64,000 nt of DNA from Eubacterium ruminantium (GCA_900108205.1 FNUU01000003.1:211881-275880), one strand, 5' to 3'. Positions 8,531 through 16,887 are shown, counted from the first letter of the stretch. Notes: a model not told the origin generated them from the sequence alone. Program-made: numbers and translations.

Positions 8531-8568
8531 AATCAGAACGACAAATAATAAAAAACACTAAATTATAC

Positions 8569-8597
8569 TTGTATTTATATTGCAAAACGTGTATAAT
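8569..8597 (+). promoter_or_regulatory. promoter of pfp
   Basis: TTGTAT (8569-8574), 17-nt spacer, TATAAT (8592-8597). The start point would fall at about 8604, inside the operator at 8603-8616. Confidence 0.7.
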
Positions 8598-8602
8598 TCG
8601 GA

Positions 8603-8616
8603 TGTAAGCGTTTACA
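8603..8616. promoter_or_regulatory. cre-like operator at the pfp transcription start
   Basis: TGTAAGCGTTTACA, a near-perfect palindrome fitting the catabolite operator consensus. It sits over the predicted start point, a position that usually means repression. The same 14-mer occurs at 11277-11290. Confidence 0.7.
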
Positions 8617-8643
8617 CTTGAATTATACAGGAGGAGTGTTTTA

Positions 8644-9873
8644 ATGAAAAATGCTATAGTTGGTCAATCTGGCGGACCTACAGCGGTCATCAATTCGAGT
8701 CTGGCAGGGGTTTATGAGGCAGCAAAACAGAGAGGTGCTGAACATGTCTATGGAATGCTGCATGGAATCAAGGGATTATTGGAGGAAAAGTATATAGATC
8801 TGTCGGAGAGACTGCATTCGGCTCTGGATATCGAACTTTTGAAGCGTACTCCGTCAAGCTATCTGGGAAGCTGCAGATATAAGCTTCCGGATTGGAGAGA
8901 CAAAGATGGCGAGAAGGTTTATGTTGAGATATTTGAATTTTTGAAGAAACTGGATATCGGTTATTTCTTTTATATAGGCGGAAATGACAGTATGGACACC
9001 ATTTGCAAGCTTGCGGCTTACGGCAATCATATTGGCAGTGAGATAAGATTCATGGGTGTTCCTAAGACCATTGACAATGACCTGATGGTTACTGATCACA
9101 CTCCGGGGTATGGAAGTGCGGCAAAGTATATCGGTGTCGTTATGAAAGAGATTATTCGTGATGCAACGGTTTATGGAACAAAATATGTAACGATAGTAGA
9201 AGTAATGGGAAGAAATGCAGGCTGGCTCACTGCTGCATCGGCGCTGGCAAAGGAAGAGGACTGCGAAGGTGTGGATATGATCGCACTGCCGGAAGTCACA
9301 TTCAATGTTGACAGATTTGTTGAAAAAGTAAGAAGAATGCAGGAGAACAAGCCAAGCGTGGTTATAGCGGTTTCGGAAGGTGTTAAGCTGGAAGACGGAA
9401 GATATGTCTGCGAACTGGCGGATGATGTTCATGCGGTAGATGCATTTGGTCATAAAGCACTTACCGGAACAGCAAGATACCTGTCAAATGTTATAGCAAG
9501 ATCAATGAATACAAAGACAAGAAGCATCGAGCTTTCTACTCTACAAAGATGTGCAGGACACGTAAGCTCAAGAACAGATATCACTGAAGCATATCAGGTC
9601 GGAGGCGCTGCTGTTAAAGCGGCTTACGAGGGAGAAACAGGTAAGGTGGTAACCTTGAAGAGAATCTCAAATGCTCCGTACCAGTGCACAACTGAGATTC
9701 ATGATATAAGTGAAGTTGCTAATCTTGAGAAGAAGGTTCCTATGAACTGGATAAATGAGGATCACACCCAGATGAAGCAGGAATTCATTGATTATGCAAA
9801 GCCTTTGATTCAGGCAGAACTGACTCCGGTTTATGTAAGTGGACTGCCGAGACATATATATTTACCTATTTAA
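8644..9873 (+). CDS. pfp: 6-phosphofructokinase, diphosphate-dependent type
   Basis: Cytoplasmic glycolytic enzyme, 409 aa, phosphorylating fructose 6-phosphate to the 1,6-bisphosphate. N-terminal GQSGGPTAVINSSL is the phosphoryl-donor loop. YIGGNDSMDT (~111-120) and VPKTIDNDL (~139-147) carry the Asp and Lys that mark PPi-dependent enzymes; ATP enzymes have GGDGS and PGTIDND. MGRNAGW and IAVSEG are further family motifs. The length fits the long clade of PPi-PFKs. AGGAGG stands 10 nt before the ATG. Two catabolite-type operators flank the promoter, so sugar supply probably controls expression. PPi preference is inferred from these residues. Confidence 0.9.
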   Translation: MKNAIVGQSGGPTAVINSSLAGVYEAAKQRGAEHVYGMLHGIKGLLEEKYIDLSERLHSALDIELLKRTPSSYLGSCRYKLPDWRDKDGEKVYVEIFEFLKKLDIGYFFYIGGNDSMDTICKLAAYGNHIGSEIRFMGVPKTIDNDLMVTDHTPGYGSAAKYIGVVMKEIIRDATVYGTKYVTIVEVMGRNAGWLTAASALAKEEDCEGVDMIALPEVTFNVDRFVEKVRRMQENKPSVVIAVSEGVKLEDGRYVCELADDVHAVDAFGHKALTGTARYLSNVIARSMNTKTRSIELSTLQRCAGHVSSRTDITEAYQVGGAAVKAAYEGETGKVVTLKRISNAPYQCTTEIHDISEVANLEKKVPMNWINEDHTQMKQEFIDYAKPLIQAELTPVYVSGLPRHIYLPI

Positions 9874-9926
9874 TTTAATGCTTTTTGAATGCGTTTTTTA
9901 ACGGATTAGATTATGGTTTAAAATGG

Positions 9927-9964
9927 GCCTCATGCAGGTGTAAAAAACTTGTATGAGGCTTTTT
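9927..9964 (+). terminator. terminator after pfp
   Basis: 13-bp stem with two G-U pairs (9927-9939 with 9947-9959) followed by T5. Confidence 0.85.
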
Positions 9965-10048
9965 GCGTACTGTGCTAGTCATGCACACATTAAGCAGGTC
10001 ATGTGCATGCGAAGCGGTATATCTTATGCCAAGGTGTTGAACGCAGTT

Positions 10049-10153
10049 GAAGCAACACAAATGACAGGAATAGTCATAAATTGTTGCCAACACCCCTGAA
10101 AACAGGGCTTGAGAGGAAGGAGAAGCAACATAAATGATAGGAATAGTCACAAA
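10049..10153. repeat. two 32-bp direct repeats
   Basis: 10049-10080 and 10122-10153 match at 29 of 32 positions, with only C/T differences (core ATGAYAGGAATAGTCAYAAA). They are 73 bp apart in a gene-free stretch (9965-10158) that holds nothing else I recognise. Confidence 0.6.
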
Positions 10154-10158
10154 AAATA

Positions 10159-10182
10159 GCCCCGTTCCGAAGAACGGGGCTA
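10159..10182 (-). terminator. terminator of the zinc-ribbon protein gene
   Basis: Perfect 10-bp stem AGCCCCGTTC / GAACGGGGCT with a CGAA tetraloop. In the minus direction it is followed by ATTTTTT. Confidence 0.85.
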
Positions 10183-10233
10183 TAAAAACATAATAAATTG
10201 ATAGGTGATTTATATTATGTATTGGGGTCGTTA

Positions 10234-11097
10234 TTATTTTGCGGCTGCCTTATCGATATGATCCTCGATGTCGAAGCCAGGGTTAATGGTTGTGATACCT
10301 GCAATGATCTCATCGGTTGATTTCCAGCCGTCATAGCTCCATGTTTCACCAAGACCTGAATCAACCTTGAAGGTTCCTACAGGAGCTTCGTATTTATCAA
10401 AATCAATGTTAAGTGAACCATCTTCTTTAACTACTATATCCTTGTAACCTGTATACCAGAAGAATGAAGACTCTCCACTGTAGCTGTCATCGCTGTCAAC
10501 ATATTCATTCTTAACAGTTACTTTGTAAATGAGGTAAAGCTTATTGCCTTCTTCATTCTCATTTGTAAGGAACAGATATCCTACAGACTGAATATCCTTA
10601 AGTGTGCTGCCTGCTTTCCAGTTAGCAGCAACAGATTTCTTGTAAATGTCTTCACCATACATTGAAAGCATATTGAGCTTATCCTCACGTATATCACTGA
10701 GAGTAGAAGCAAATTCGCTTGATGCTTCTGATGAAGCGATGCTTGATTCCTCTGAATCATTGTTTACTGCCTCGACTGCAGTTGTTTCAGAAGAAGTGTC
10801 CTTTGCTGAAGCTGCGCCGTCCTTTTTGCCGGACTTCGAAAAGCTTGAAGCGATAATACCAACGATAACAATGATACTTGCAACTGCTACTAAAGCAGGA
10901 ACAGGAATTTTTCTCTTCTTTGCTGAATCATCGATAACATCATGATTATCATGTTTTGAAGGAGCCATAGAAGCTTTAAGTTTTATTGTGCTTCCGTTAG
11001 CATCGTAATCTTCCTCAAATGAAGCTCCACATTCAACGCAGGTAGTTCTGCCTGCAGGGTTAACAGTTCCGCATTTAGGGCATTTGATCTCGTCCAT
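10234..11097 (-). CDS. zinc-ribbon single-pass membrane protein
   Basis: 287-aa protein. It starts with a zinc ribbon (CPKC ... CVEC, residues ~5-25), then a short linker, one transmembrane helix (~73-93, VPALVAVASIIVIVGIIA), a Ser/Glu/Ala-rich spacer and a C-terminal extracytoplasmic domain of ~150 aa with aromatic-rich beta strands (SSFFWYTGYKDIVV). Zinc-ribbon-TM proteins of this layout are common in Firmicutes, mostly uncharacterised. A GTG at 11118 is in frame, but GGTGAG before the ATG at 11097 makes the latter more likely. Upstream are a promoter, the 18-bp operator shared with the lipoprotein gene, and two cre-like sites. Monocistronic. Confidence 0.75.
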   Translation of the reverse strand: MDEIKCPKCGTVNPAGRTTCVECGASFEEDYDANGSTIKLKASMAPSKHDNHDVIDDSAKKRKIPVPALVAVASIIVIVGIIASSFSKSGKKDGAASAKDTSSETTAVEAVNNDSEESSIASSEASSEFASTLSDIREDKLNMLSMYGEDIYKKSVAANWKAGSTLKDIQSVGYLFLTNENEEGNKLYLIYKVTVKNEYVDSDDSYSGESSFFWYTGYKDIVVKEDGSLNIDFDKYEAPVGTFKVDSGLGETWSYDGWKSTDEIIAGITTINPGFDIEDHIDKAAAK

Positions 11098-11197
11098 TGT
11101 TCTCACCTTTCTTTTCACATTTTTTCATAGTTTTTTTCATGGTTTTCTTGCCGCTTATGTAAACGGTTTTTCTTGTGACTTCTCTTTACAATTTGTG

Positions 11198-11225
11198 ATT
11201 ATACTACAAAGTATATTTATGTCAT
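11198..11225 (-). promoter_or_regulatory. promoter of the zinc-ribbon protein gene
   Basis: On the minus strand: ATGACA (11225-11220), 16-nt spacer, TATAAT (11203-11198). The 18-bp operator touches the -35 box. Confidence 0.6.
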
Positions 11226-11242
11226 GTACTTTTTTTAGTACA
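11225..11242 (-). promoter_or_regulatory. 18-bp palindromic operator, copy 2
   Basis: On the minus strand this reads TGTACTAAAAAAAGTACA, identical to 7304-7321, and is again adjacent to the -35 box of its promoter. Confidence 0.6.
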
Positions 11243-11245
11243 ATT

Positions 11246-11259
11246 TGGAAGCGCTTACA
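11246..11259. promoter_or_regulatory. cre-like operator
   Basis: TGGAAGCGCTTACA fits the catabolite operator consensus. It lies upstream of the -35 box of the minus-strand zinc-ribbon gene. Confidence 0.55.
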
Positions 11260-11276
11260 CATAAGCACTGCAAAGG

Positions 11277-11290
11277 TGTAAGCGTTTACA
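11277..11290. promoter_or_regulatory. cre-like operator
   Basis: TGTAAGCGTTTACA, identical to the site at 8603-8616. It is 31 bp (about three helical turns) from the site at 11246. The upstream position fits activation or looping rather than roadblock. Confidence 0.6.
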
Positions 11291-11454
11291 TTAAAATGAT
11301 GAATTTCAAGCGGAGATTCCATAACGCTTTGTATAAAGTGCACAAAAATATGTTGCGTTTGTAAAAAAATGGATTGTGGATTATGCTGATTCAGCAGAAT
11401 GAATTTTGTTGATTTTGATAGAATGCGAATTAGGTATAATACGGAAAATATAAA

Positions 11455-11508
11455 ACGCAGGAACAAAATCTGATATGTATCCAGAATCCTGATTCCTGCG
11501 TTTTTTTA
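11455..11508 (-). terminator. terminator of hslO, probably bidirectional
   Basis: ACGCAGGAA (11455-11463) pairs with TTCCTGCGT (11493-11501). T-runs follow on both strands (T7 on +, TTTTATATTTT on -). It lies ~33 nt past the hslO stop. Confidence 0.7.
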
Positions 11509-11540
11509 TATACTGAGAAGCAAAATTATATAGTATGCAG

Positions 11541-12554
11541 CTATTTTATAAATTCCTTCAATTCATCGATAGAGAATTCATAATGTGAATTGCAGAATTC
11601 ACAGTTCATTTCTATTGGCTTGCCGTCGTCGATCATGCTCTGGATCTCTTTACGTCCAAGACTGATAAGAGCCTTGCTGACTCTTGCGCGGCTGCAGTTG
11701 CATTTATAGGCTGTTGGTCTCACGGCTTCAACCTGAACATCGCTGCCAAGGATTTTTTTCATCATTTCTGTGAGTATGAAAGCAGAAGTAGAGCAGTCAG
11801 TATCGGCCGGTGCATTGGTTTTTTCTGCGTTTTCCGCAATGTCCGGTACGGCTGTTTTACCTGCTTTTTCTGCATCGTCAGGTACAGCCATTTTTCCGGT
11901 GTTTATATCCGTAACTGCTTTACTCAGGAAATCAGTGACGGAAGTAAACTGCGCAAGTCCGTTTTCAATGGCAGTGATGCAGTCATCATTTGCAAATGGC
12001 ATCAGCTGGATTATAAATCCGCCGGCTACATCAACGGTATTATCATAATTCATCAGTACTCCGAGCCCCACAGAGGTAGGAATCTGCTCGCTGGTAGCAA
12101 AGTAGTAAGTCAGATCCTCGGCAATCTCGCTGGTAACCAGCATGGTCTGACCGACGTAAGGCTCCTTAAGACCGATATCCTTGATCACAAGGAGCATGCC
12201 GTCGCCGATCGCGTCGCCAACATTTAAATGACCTTCAAGATTTGGGGGAAGATCGACTACCGGATTATATATAATACCTTTTACGTTTGATTTTGAATCT
12301 GAGGTTACCGTGAGACCTTTTGCGGGACCGTTTCCCTGAATCCTGAGAGTTACAAGGTCTGAATCGTTTTTTGACATGGCGCCCATCATGGCTCCGGCGG
12401 TAAGAAGTCTGCCCAGAGCGGCGGTGCAAATAGGGCTGGTCTTATGGATTTTTCTGGCTTCTTCGGCAATATCCTTTGTAAATGCTGCAAAGAAACGCAC
12501 CTGATTATTCATGGCCATGCCCTGGATTATACAGTCGTTTAATTTGTTTTCCAT
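11541..12554 (-). CDS. hslO: 33 kDa redox-regulated chaperone Hsp33
   Basis: Cytoplasmic holdase chaperone activated by oxidation, 337 aa. The N-terminal domain has family motifs (AALGRLLTAGAMMGAM, LTLRIQGNGP-type strand, GHLNVGDAIG). The C-terminal zinc switch is CNCSRARV (~285) with CEFC (~320), giving the four Cys ligands. Typical Hsp33 is ~290 aa. The excess is a linker at ~217-252 with two AVPD-AE-A-KT repeats, inserted between the core and the zinc domain. GAGG lies before the ATG at 12554; an in-frame upstream ATG has no such support. The gene follows the methyltransferase gene closely and is probably cotranscribed with it. Confidence 0.92.
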   Translation of the reverse strand: MENKLNDCIIQGMAMNNQVRFFAAFTKDIAEEARKIHKTSPICTAALGRLLTAGAMMGAMSKNDSDLVTLRIQGNGPAKGLTVTSDSKSNVKGIIYNPVVDLPPNLEGHLNVGDAIGDGMLLVIKDIGLKEPYVGQTMLVTSEIAEDLTYYFATSEQIPTSVGLGVLMNYDNTVDVAGGFIIQLMPFANDDCITAIENGLAQFTSVTDFLSKAVTDINTGKMAVPDDAEKAGKTAVPDIAENAEKTNAPADTDCSTSAFILTEMMKKILGSDVQVEAVRPTAYKCNCSRARVSKALISLGRKEIQSMIDDGKPIEMNCEFCNSHYEFSIDELKEFIK

Positions 12555-12616
12555 TATTATTTCCTCAATTGATGTTTTATTGTATTGTACAGACCGCTGT
12601 TGGGTCTGTAATTCAA

Positions 12617-13390
12617 TCACTCGGGTTTCTTCCCATGTTCTCTCGCGATAACATAGATCCTTTCTGACCTTTCATCGGAAGGGTCATCCGTGAAGGCGTT
12701 AAAATCTGCCACAAATTCCATTCCGGAGAGCTCTATAAGGTGTTTTATTTCCTCTAAGGTATAGGCTCTCTGAAGATGCAGCTCGCTGTATTTTCTATAA
12801 ATGTTATCGTCATCATTTGTCTCTTTGATAAAGAGTGCGAGAGAGAGTTCATTTATCCTGCTTTCCTCATCGAAGTAGTTGTCCCAGATAAAACTCGTTT
12901 CGTCTCTATCCTCAGCAATGGTATTGTCGGCAACTATATCCCTGTAGTAATGCAGGGAGTTAAAGTCAAATATAAAAAGACCTTTTGGATCAAGATAGTT
13001 GTTGACAAGCTTAAAAACCTGAAGAAGATCTTCCTCCTCCAGAATATAGTTGATGGAGTCACAGAGACTCACAACTGCGCGGACGGTTCCGTAAAGCTCA
13101 AATTCACGCATATCCTGGCATATGTAGAGGGTAGAGCTGCCTGTTTCATCCTTCTTTTGCTGGGCAATATCCAGCATTTCCGGTGAATTGTCGATACCGA
13201 TCATGTCATAGCCTTCTTTGGCAAGGCGCTCTGTAATATTCCCGGTACCGCAGCCAAGCTCAGCCACGATGCCGTCATTTATGCCGTTCCTCCGGAGAAT
13301 TCCTGTAAGATAAGAGGTCCATTCATCATAAGGAATGTTGTCCATAAGCTTATCGTAAACATATGCAAATTTAGAGTAAGTATTCTCCAT
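12617..13390 (-). CDS. class I SAM-dependent methyltransferase (YqeM-like)
   Basis: 257-aa cytoplasmic methyltransferase. The SAM-binding loop is AELGCGTGNITERLA (~42-56), followed by the acidic GIDNSPEML (~64-72) and CQDMREFEL (~90). The N-terminal signature YDKLMDNIPYDEW and the C-terminal layout match the YqeM-type family of Firmicutes. Substrate unknown. AGGAGTG precedes the ATG. It ends 62 nt before the hslO start codon and probably heads a two-gene operon. Confidence 0.85.
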   Translation of the reverse strand: MENTYSKFAYVYDKLMDNIPYDEWTSYLTGILRRNGINDGIVAELGCGTGNITERLAKEGYDMIGIDNSPEMLDIAQQKKDETGSSTLYICQDMREFELYGTVRAVVSLCDSINYILEEEDLLQVFKLVNNYLDPKGLFIFDFNSLHYYRDIVADNTIAEDRDETSFIWDNYFDEESRINELSLALFIKETNDDDNIYRKYSELHLQRAYTLEEIKHLIELSGMEFVADFNAFTDDPSDERSERIYVIAREHGKKPE

Positions 13391-13827
13391 GTTTCACTCC
13401 TGAAAAAAGTAATCTGTCATACAGCTACATCAGTATAGCAAAGAACAGATTCTTTAGCAATCGGCAATCTGGTTTTGTTGTAATTTGTCTATTTTTATGG
13501 TATCATTTTATATGTTAATATGTCATTGAAGTGACAATTTTTGCAGTGGCAATTTCGGGGGACTGATCATATACCATATAAAATTAAATATCAGAACTAT
13601 TATAGCGGTTTCTAAATAACAACACCAGATTAATAGCCTGTTTTTTTGGACAGCATAGTGACAAAAGTCTTGGAATACGGCACTATTCCTGCGATTTTGA
13701 TGCTGCACACTCAGGAAAATGTTCTGTGATGTTGGCAGGGGTATCCGTAACCGCTATACAAAATATAAAGAAAGAAACAGGGGTAACAGAGGATGTAGCA
13801 TATAATTTCAGAAGGAGAGGTGGCTGT
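13391..13827 (+). promoter_or_regulatory. 437-nt intergenic region with one candidate promoter
   Basis: TTGTAA (13478-13483), 17-nt spacer, TATCAT (13501-13506) is a plausible + strand promoter, but it is ~310 nt from the EF-G-like gene. The rest contains no gene I can support. An open frame runs into the EF-G start from 13726 but lacks codon character and a Shine-Dalgarno sequence. Confidence 0.35.
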
Positions 13828-15903
13828 ATGAATGTATTTACGACGGACAAGGTCCGGAATGTTGTTCTGCTGGGACACGGGGGCTCCGGCAAAACGTCAC
13901 TTGTTGAAGCACTTTGCTTTCTTGCAGGTATGACAAAACGTATGGGAAATGTCGAAAACGGCAACACTATCAGTGATTACGAGAAGGAAGAGATAAGAAG
14001 AAAGATTTCCATTAAATCTTCGGTAATACCTGTTGTATGGGGCGAAAACAAGGTAAATATCCTTGATACGCCGGGATTCCATGATTTTGTCGGTGAGGCA
14101 GAGGAGGCAGTAGCAGTTGCAGATGCTGCGATCATTGTTGTATCAGGCAAGAACGGCCTTGAAAATGGAACGAAGAGAGCCTGGGAGCTCTGCGAGAAGA
14201 TGAAACTGCCAAGAATGGTATTTGTTACTGAAATGGATGATGACAAGGCAAGCTTCCGGCAGGTGGTTCAGGATCTTCAGGAACTGTACGGCAAGAGGAT
14301 AGCACCATTTCACCTTCCAATCCGTGAGAACGGACAATTTGTAGGCTATGTAAATGTTATTCAGCAGAAGGCTAAACGCTGGAATGATGCTGGCACTGTG
14401 GATAAATTCGATGTGCCGGATTATTCATATGAGAATCTGAATATTTGTCGTGAAGCTCTTCTTGAGGCGGTTGCCGAGACCAGTGAAGAGTATATGGAGC
14501 GTTTCTTTGAGGGAGATACCTTCTCTGATGATGAGATCAGACAGGCGCTTCGTGTAGGTGTTTGTGACGGATCGGTGGTTCCTGTGCTCATGGGTTCCAA
14601 TACGCTTGCAAGAGGAATGTATACTCTGATGGCAGATATAATCAAATATTTTCCGAGTCCCGACAGGTGCAGGTGTGCGGGAATCAATACATCAACCAAT
14701 GAGGTATTTGAGGCGGACTATAATTTTGCAAAGCCAAAGTCGGCCTATATTTTTAAGACGATCGCAGATCCGTATATCGGAAAATATTCACTTATCAAGG
14801 TAAATTCGGGAGTTCTTAAAACGGACGACATTTTATATAATTATCATAGAGATGCAGATGAAAAACTTGGCAAGATATATACCATTTGCGGAAATAAGGT
14901 TGAAGAGGTGAAGGAGCTTCATGCCGGGGATATCGGTGCTTTGGCAAAGCTTTCAGTAAGTCTTACCACGGATTCACTTTCCACGAGAAAGAATCCTGTT
15001 ACATTTATCCGAACCTCCATTAGCAAGCCGTATGTTTACAGGCAGTATAAGGCTAAAAAGAAGGGGGATGAGGATAAGATATCACAGGCTCTTGCAAAGC
15101 TTCTGATGGAAGATCCTACTTTGAAAAATGTAAATGATTCCGAAAACGGTCAGACTCTTCTTTATGGTATAAGTGCCCAGCATCTGGAAGTTGTTCAGAA
15201 TATTCTGATGGACAAATATAAGGTTGAGATAGATCTTATGAGACCTCGTATTGCTTTCAAGGAAACAGTAAGAAAGAAGGCAGATACTGAATATAAATAT
15301 AAAAAACAGTCGGGCGGCCACGGTCAGTATGGTCATGTAAAGATAACCATTGAGCCTTCCGGAGAGCTGGAAACTCCATATATCTTCGAGCAGACGGTTG
15401 TGGGTGGAGCGGTTCCAAAGAACTTCTTTCCGGCGGTTGAAAAGGGAATAGCTGAATCTGTCAAGAAGGGACCTCTTGCTGCATATCCGGTCATCGGTGT
15501 GAAGGTTGTTCTGTATGATGGAAGCTACCACACTGTTGACTCCTCGGAGCTGGCGTTTAAGGTTGCAACAGAGCAGGCCTTTAAGCAGGGCTTCATGGAC
15601 GCGTCCCCTGTTCTTCTTGAACCTATCGCTTCGCTTAGAGTTGTGGTTCCGGATCAGTATACCGGTGATGTCATGGGAGACCTGAATAAGCGCCGGGCAA
15701 GAGTGCTGGGAATGAATCCTACGGAAAACGGCAATCATGAGATCATGGCGGATATTCCTTATCTGGAGCTTTATGAATATGATACGAGGCTTTATTCGAT
15801 GACAAGAGGCAGCGGTATTTTTTCTTATGAGTTTGCGCGTTATGAGGAGGCTCCTCAGGAGGTTGCTTCCAGGGAGATCAGTGAAGCAGCGGCAGCTCAG
15901 TAG
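13828..15903 (+). CDS. elongation factor G-like GTPase (FusA2 type)
   Basis: 691-aa translational GTPase homologue. G1 is GHGGSGKTS (~12-20) and G3 is DTPGF. Domain II, domain IV (ETVRKKADTEYKYKKQSGGHGQYGHV) and the C-terminal EF-G domain (MGDLNKRRARVLGMNP) are all present. The G4 motif, NKxD in true EF-G, reads TEMDDD here (~135), so guanine specificity may differ. This is a paralogue, not the housekeeping factor, which normally sits with rpsL/rpsG/tuf. Start chosen at 13828 because GAAGGAGAGG lies upstream. Role unknown: possibly ribosome recycling or stress translation (inference). Confidence 0.85.
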   Translation: MNVFTTDKVRNVVLLGHGGSGKTSLVEALCFLAGMTKRMGNVENGNTISDYEKEEIRRKISIKSSVIPVVWGENKVNILDTPGFHDFVGEAEEAVAVADAAIIVVSGKNGLENGTKRAWELCEKMKLPRMVFVTEMDDDKASFRQVVQDLQELYGKRIAPFHLPIRENGQFVGYVNVIQQKAKRWNDAGTVDKFDVPDYSYENLNICREALLEAVAETSEEYMERFFEGDTFSDDEIRQALRVGVCDGSVVPVLMGSNTLARGMYTLMADIIKYFPSPDRCRCAGINTSTNEVFEADYNFAKPKSAYIFKTIADPYIGKYSLIKVNSGVLKTDDILYNYHRDADEKLGKIYTICGNKVEEVKELHAGDIGALAKLSVSLTTDSLSTRKNPVTFIRTSISKPYVYRQYKAKKKGDEDKISQALAKLLMEDPTLKNVNDSENGQTLLYGISAQHLEVVQNILMDKYKVEIDLMRPRIAFKETVRKKADTEYKYKKQSGGHGQYGHVKITIEPSGELETPYIFEQTVVGGAVPKNFFPAVEKGIAESVKKGPLAAYPVIGVKVVLYDGSYHTVDSSELAFKVATEQAFKQGFMDASPVLLEPIASLRVVVPDQYTGDVMGDLNKRRARVLGMNPTENGNHEIMADIPYLELYEYDTRLYSMTRGSGIFSYEFARYEEAPQEVASREISEAAAAQ

Positions 15904-15904
15904 G

Positions 15905-15969
15905 GTTAAGATACCGTAGGGGCTTTAATCCTGCGGGATTATGAGATGAAGTTTTTGCTTCTTAATAAT
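15905..15969. repeat. dispersed 65-bp intergenic repeat, copy 1
   Basis: About 54 of 65 positions match the reverse complement of 39604-39668. It contains GATACCGTAGGG, CTGCGGGATTATGAGAT and a TTTTTGCTTCT arm, and can fold. Both copies lie beside tandem-repeat promoters. Confidence 0.6.
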
Positions 15970-15972
15970 ACT

Positions 15973-16006
15973 TGTTGGACATTTGTTGGACGAATAAGAG
16001 TAAAAT
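15973..16006 (+). promoter_or_regulatory. class A tandem-repeat promoter (A1), response-regulator operon
   Basis: TGTTGGAC at 15973-15980 and again at 15984-15991 (11-bp period), then 9 nt, then TAAAAT (16001-16006). There is no -35 consensus; the second repeat takes its place. It lies ~50 nt before the response-regulator start, so that gene may control itself. Confidence 0.75.
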
Positions 16007-16058
16007 ACCTTACGCTTTCTAAGGCGGTTTATGTTGATTAGTGGAGGGAATGAGCGTT

Positions 16059-16862
16059 ATGTTAACTATTTCGTGTGATGATCAGGTAAATGTGGCTGAA
16101 GAGATAGCAAGGATGATGGGAGAGATAGATCCTGCCGGAAAGCATGTGGCTTTCGGAAATGCGCCGGATGCGCTTAAATACACAAAGGAAAATCTTCCTG
16201 ATGTTGCGTGGCTCGATATAGAAATGCCCGGCATGTCAGGCCTGGAATTTGCCATGGAGATCAAGAAGATATCTCCGAAGACGAATATCATTTTTGTAAC
16301 GGGTCATGAAAAATTTGCGTATCAGTCAATGCAGCTTCATGCCAGCGGATTTATCTTAAAACCTGCGACTATTGAGGCGCTGAGAAGAGAACTGGATAAC
16401 CTCAGAGTTCCGGTCAAGAAGAGAAGTACAGGGCTTCTCAGAGTACAGTGCTTCGGTAATTTCGAGGTGTTTGATAAAAATGATCAGGCGGTGAATTTCA
16501 AGAGAAGCAGAAGCAAGGAACTTCTGGCATACATGGTTGACAGAAGAGGGGCAATGTGTTCGGCGGGAGAGCTTTGCGGAATTCTTTTTGAAGACAGAGA
16601 AGAAGACAGTGCTCTTAAGAAACAGCTGAGAGTGTTTATGTCCAGCCTTCGAGATGACCTGTCAAAGCTGGGAGCCGGAAATATCCTTGTAAAGGGCTGG
16701 AATGCTTATGGTGTTGACTGCTCGCTTATGGACTGTGATTATTATGATTATCTGAAGGGTGACAGCTATGCCATAAACTCATTCCTGGGTGAATATATGC
16801 TTCAGTATTCCTGGGCGGAGATGACTCTGGGCGAGCTTCTTATGAAGCCTGAGTCATTCTGA
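16059..16862 (+). CDS. response regulator with SARP/OmpR-like winged-helix output (RR1)
   Basis: Two-component response regulator, 268 aa. The receiver domain is ~1-115, with acidic pair Asp7/Asp8, phosphoacceptor Asp53 in WLDIEMPGMSG, Thr in FVTGHEKFAYQS and Lys in FILKP. The output domain (~128-215) is an OmpR-type winged helix of the SARP kind (LRVQCFGNFEVF, VNFKRSRSKELLAYMVDRRG, KKQLRVFMSSLRDDL), with a short BTAD-like tail. SARP-type domains bind direct repeats spaced 11 bp next to the -10 box; exactly such sites occur upstream here and at five other places. GGAGGG lies 10 nt before the ATG at 16059. It precedes its likely kinase by one gene. Confidence 0.85.
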   Translation: MLTISCDDQVNVAEEIARMMGEIDPAGKHVAFGNAPDALKYTKENLPDVAWLDIEMPGMSGLEFAMEIKKISPKTNIIFVTGHEKFAYQSMQLHASGFILKPATIEALRRELDNLRVPVKKRSTGLLRVQCFGNFEVFDKNDQAVNFKRSRSKELLAYMVDRRGAMCSAGELCGILFEDREEDSALKKQLRVFMSSLRDDLSKLGAGNILVKGWNAYGVDCSLMDCDYYDYLKGDSYAINSFLGEYMLQYSWAEMTLGELLMKPESF

Positions 16863-16887
16863 GAGATCAGTTTAAAAATATAAAAAC

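Noticed and set aside
8854..9453. Long minus-strand ORF inside pfp
   Set aside because: Complement shadow of a well-conserved enzyme gene.
9911..10150. Minus-strand 79-codon ORF after pfp
   Set aside because: It spans the pfp terminator and the 32-bp repeats, and has no Shine-Dalgarno or domain.
11409..11508. Plus-strand -10 box (TATAAT at 11435) followed by a terminator as a second small RNA
   Set aside because: No acceptable -35 at proper distance and the hairpin is better explained as the hslO terminator. Kept only as a faint possibility.
15082..15738. Long minus-strand ORF inside the EF-G-like gene
   Set aside because: It is the complement of a clear coding frame, has no ribosome-binding site and no recognisable domain.
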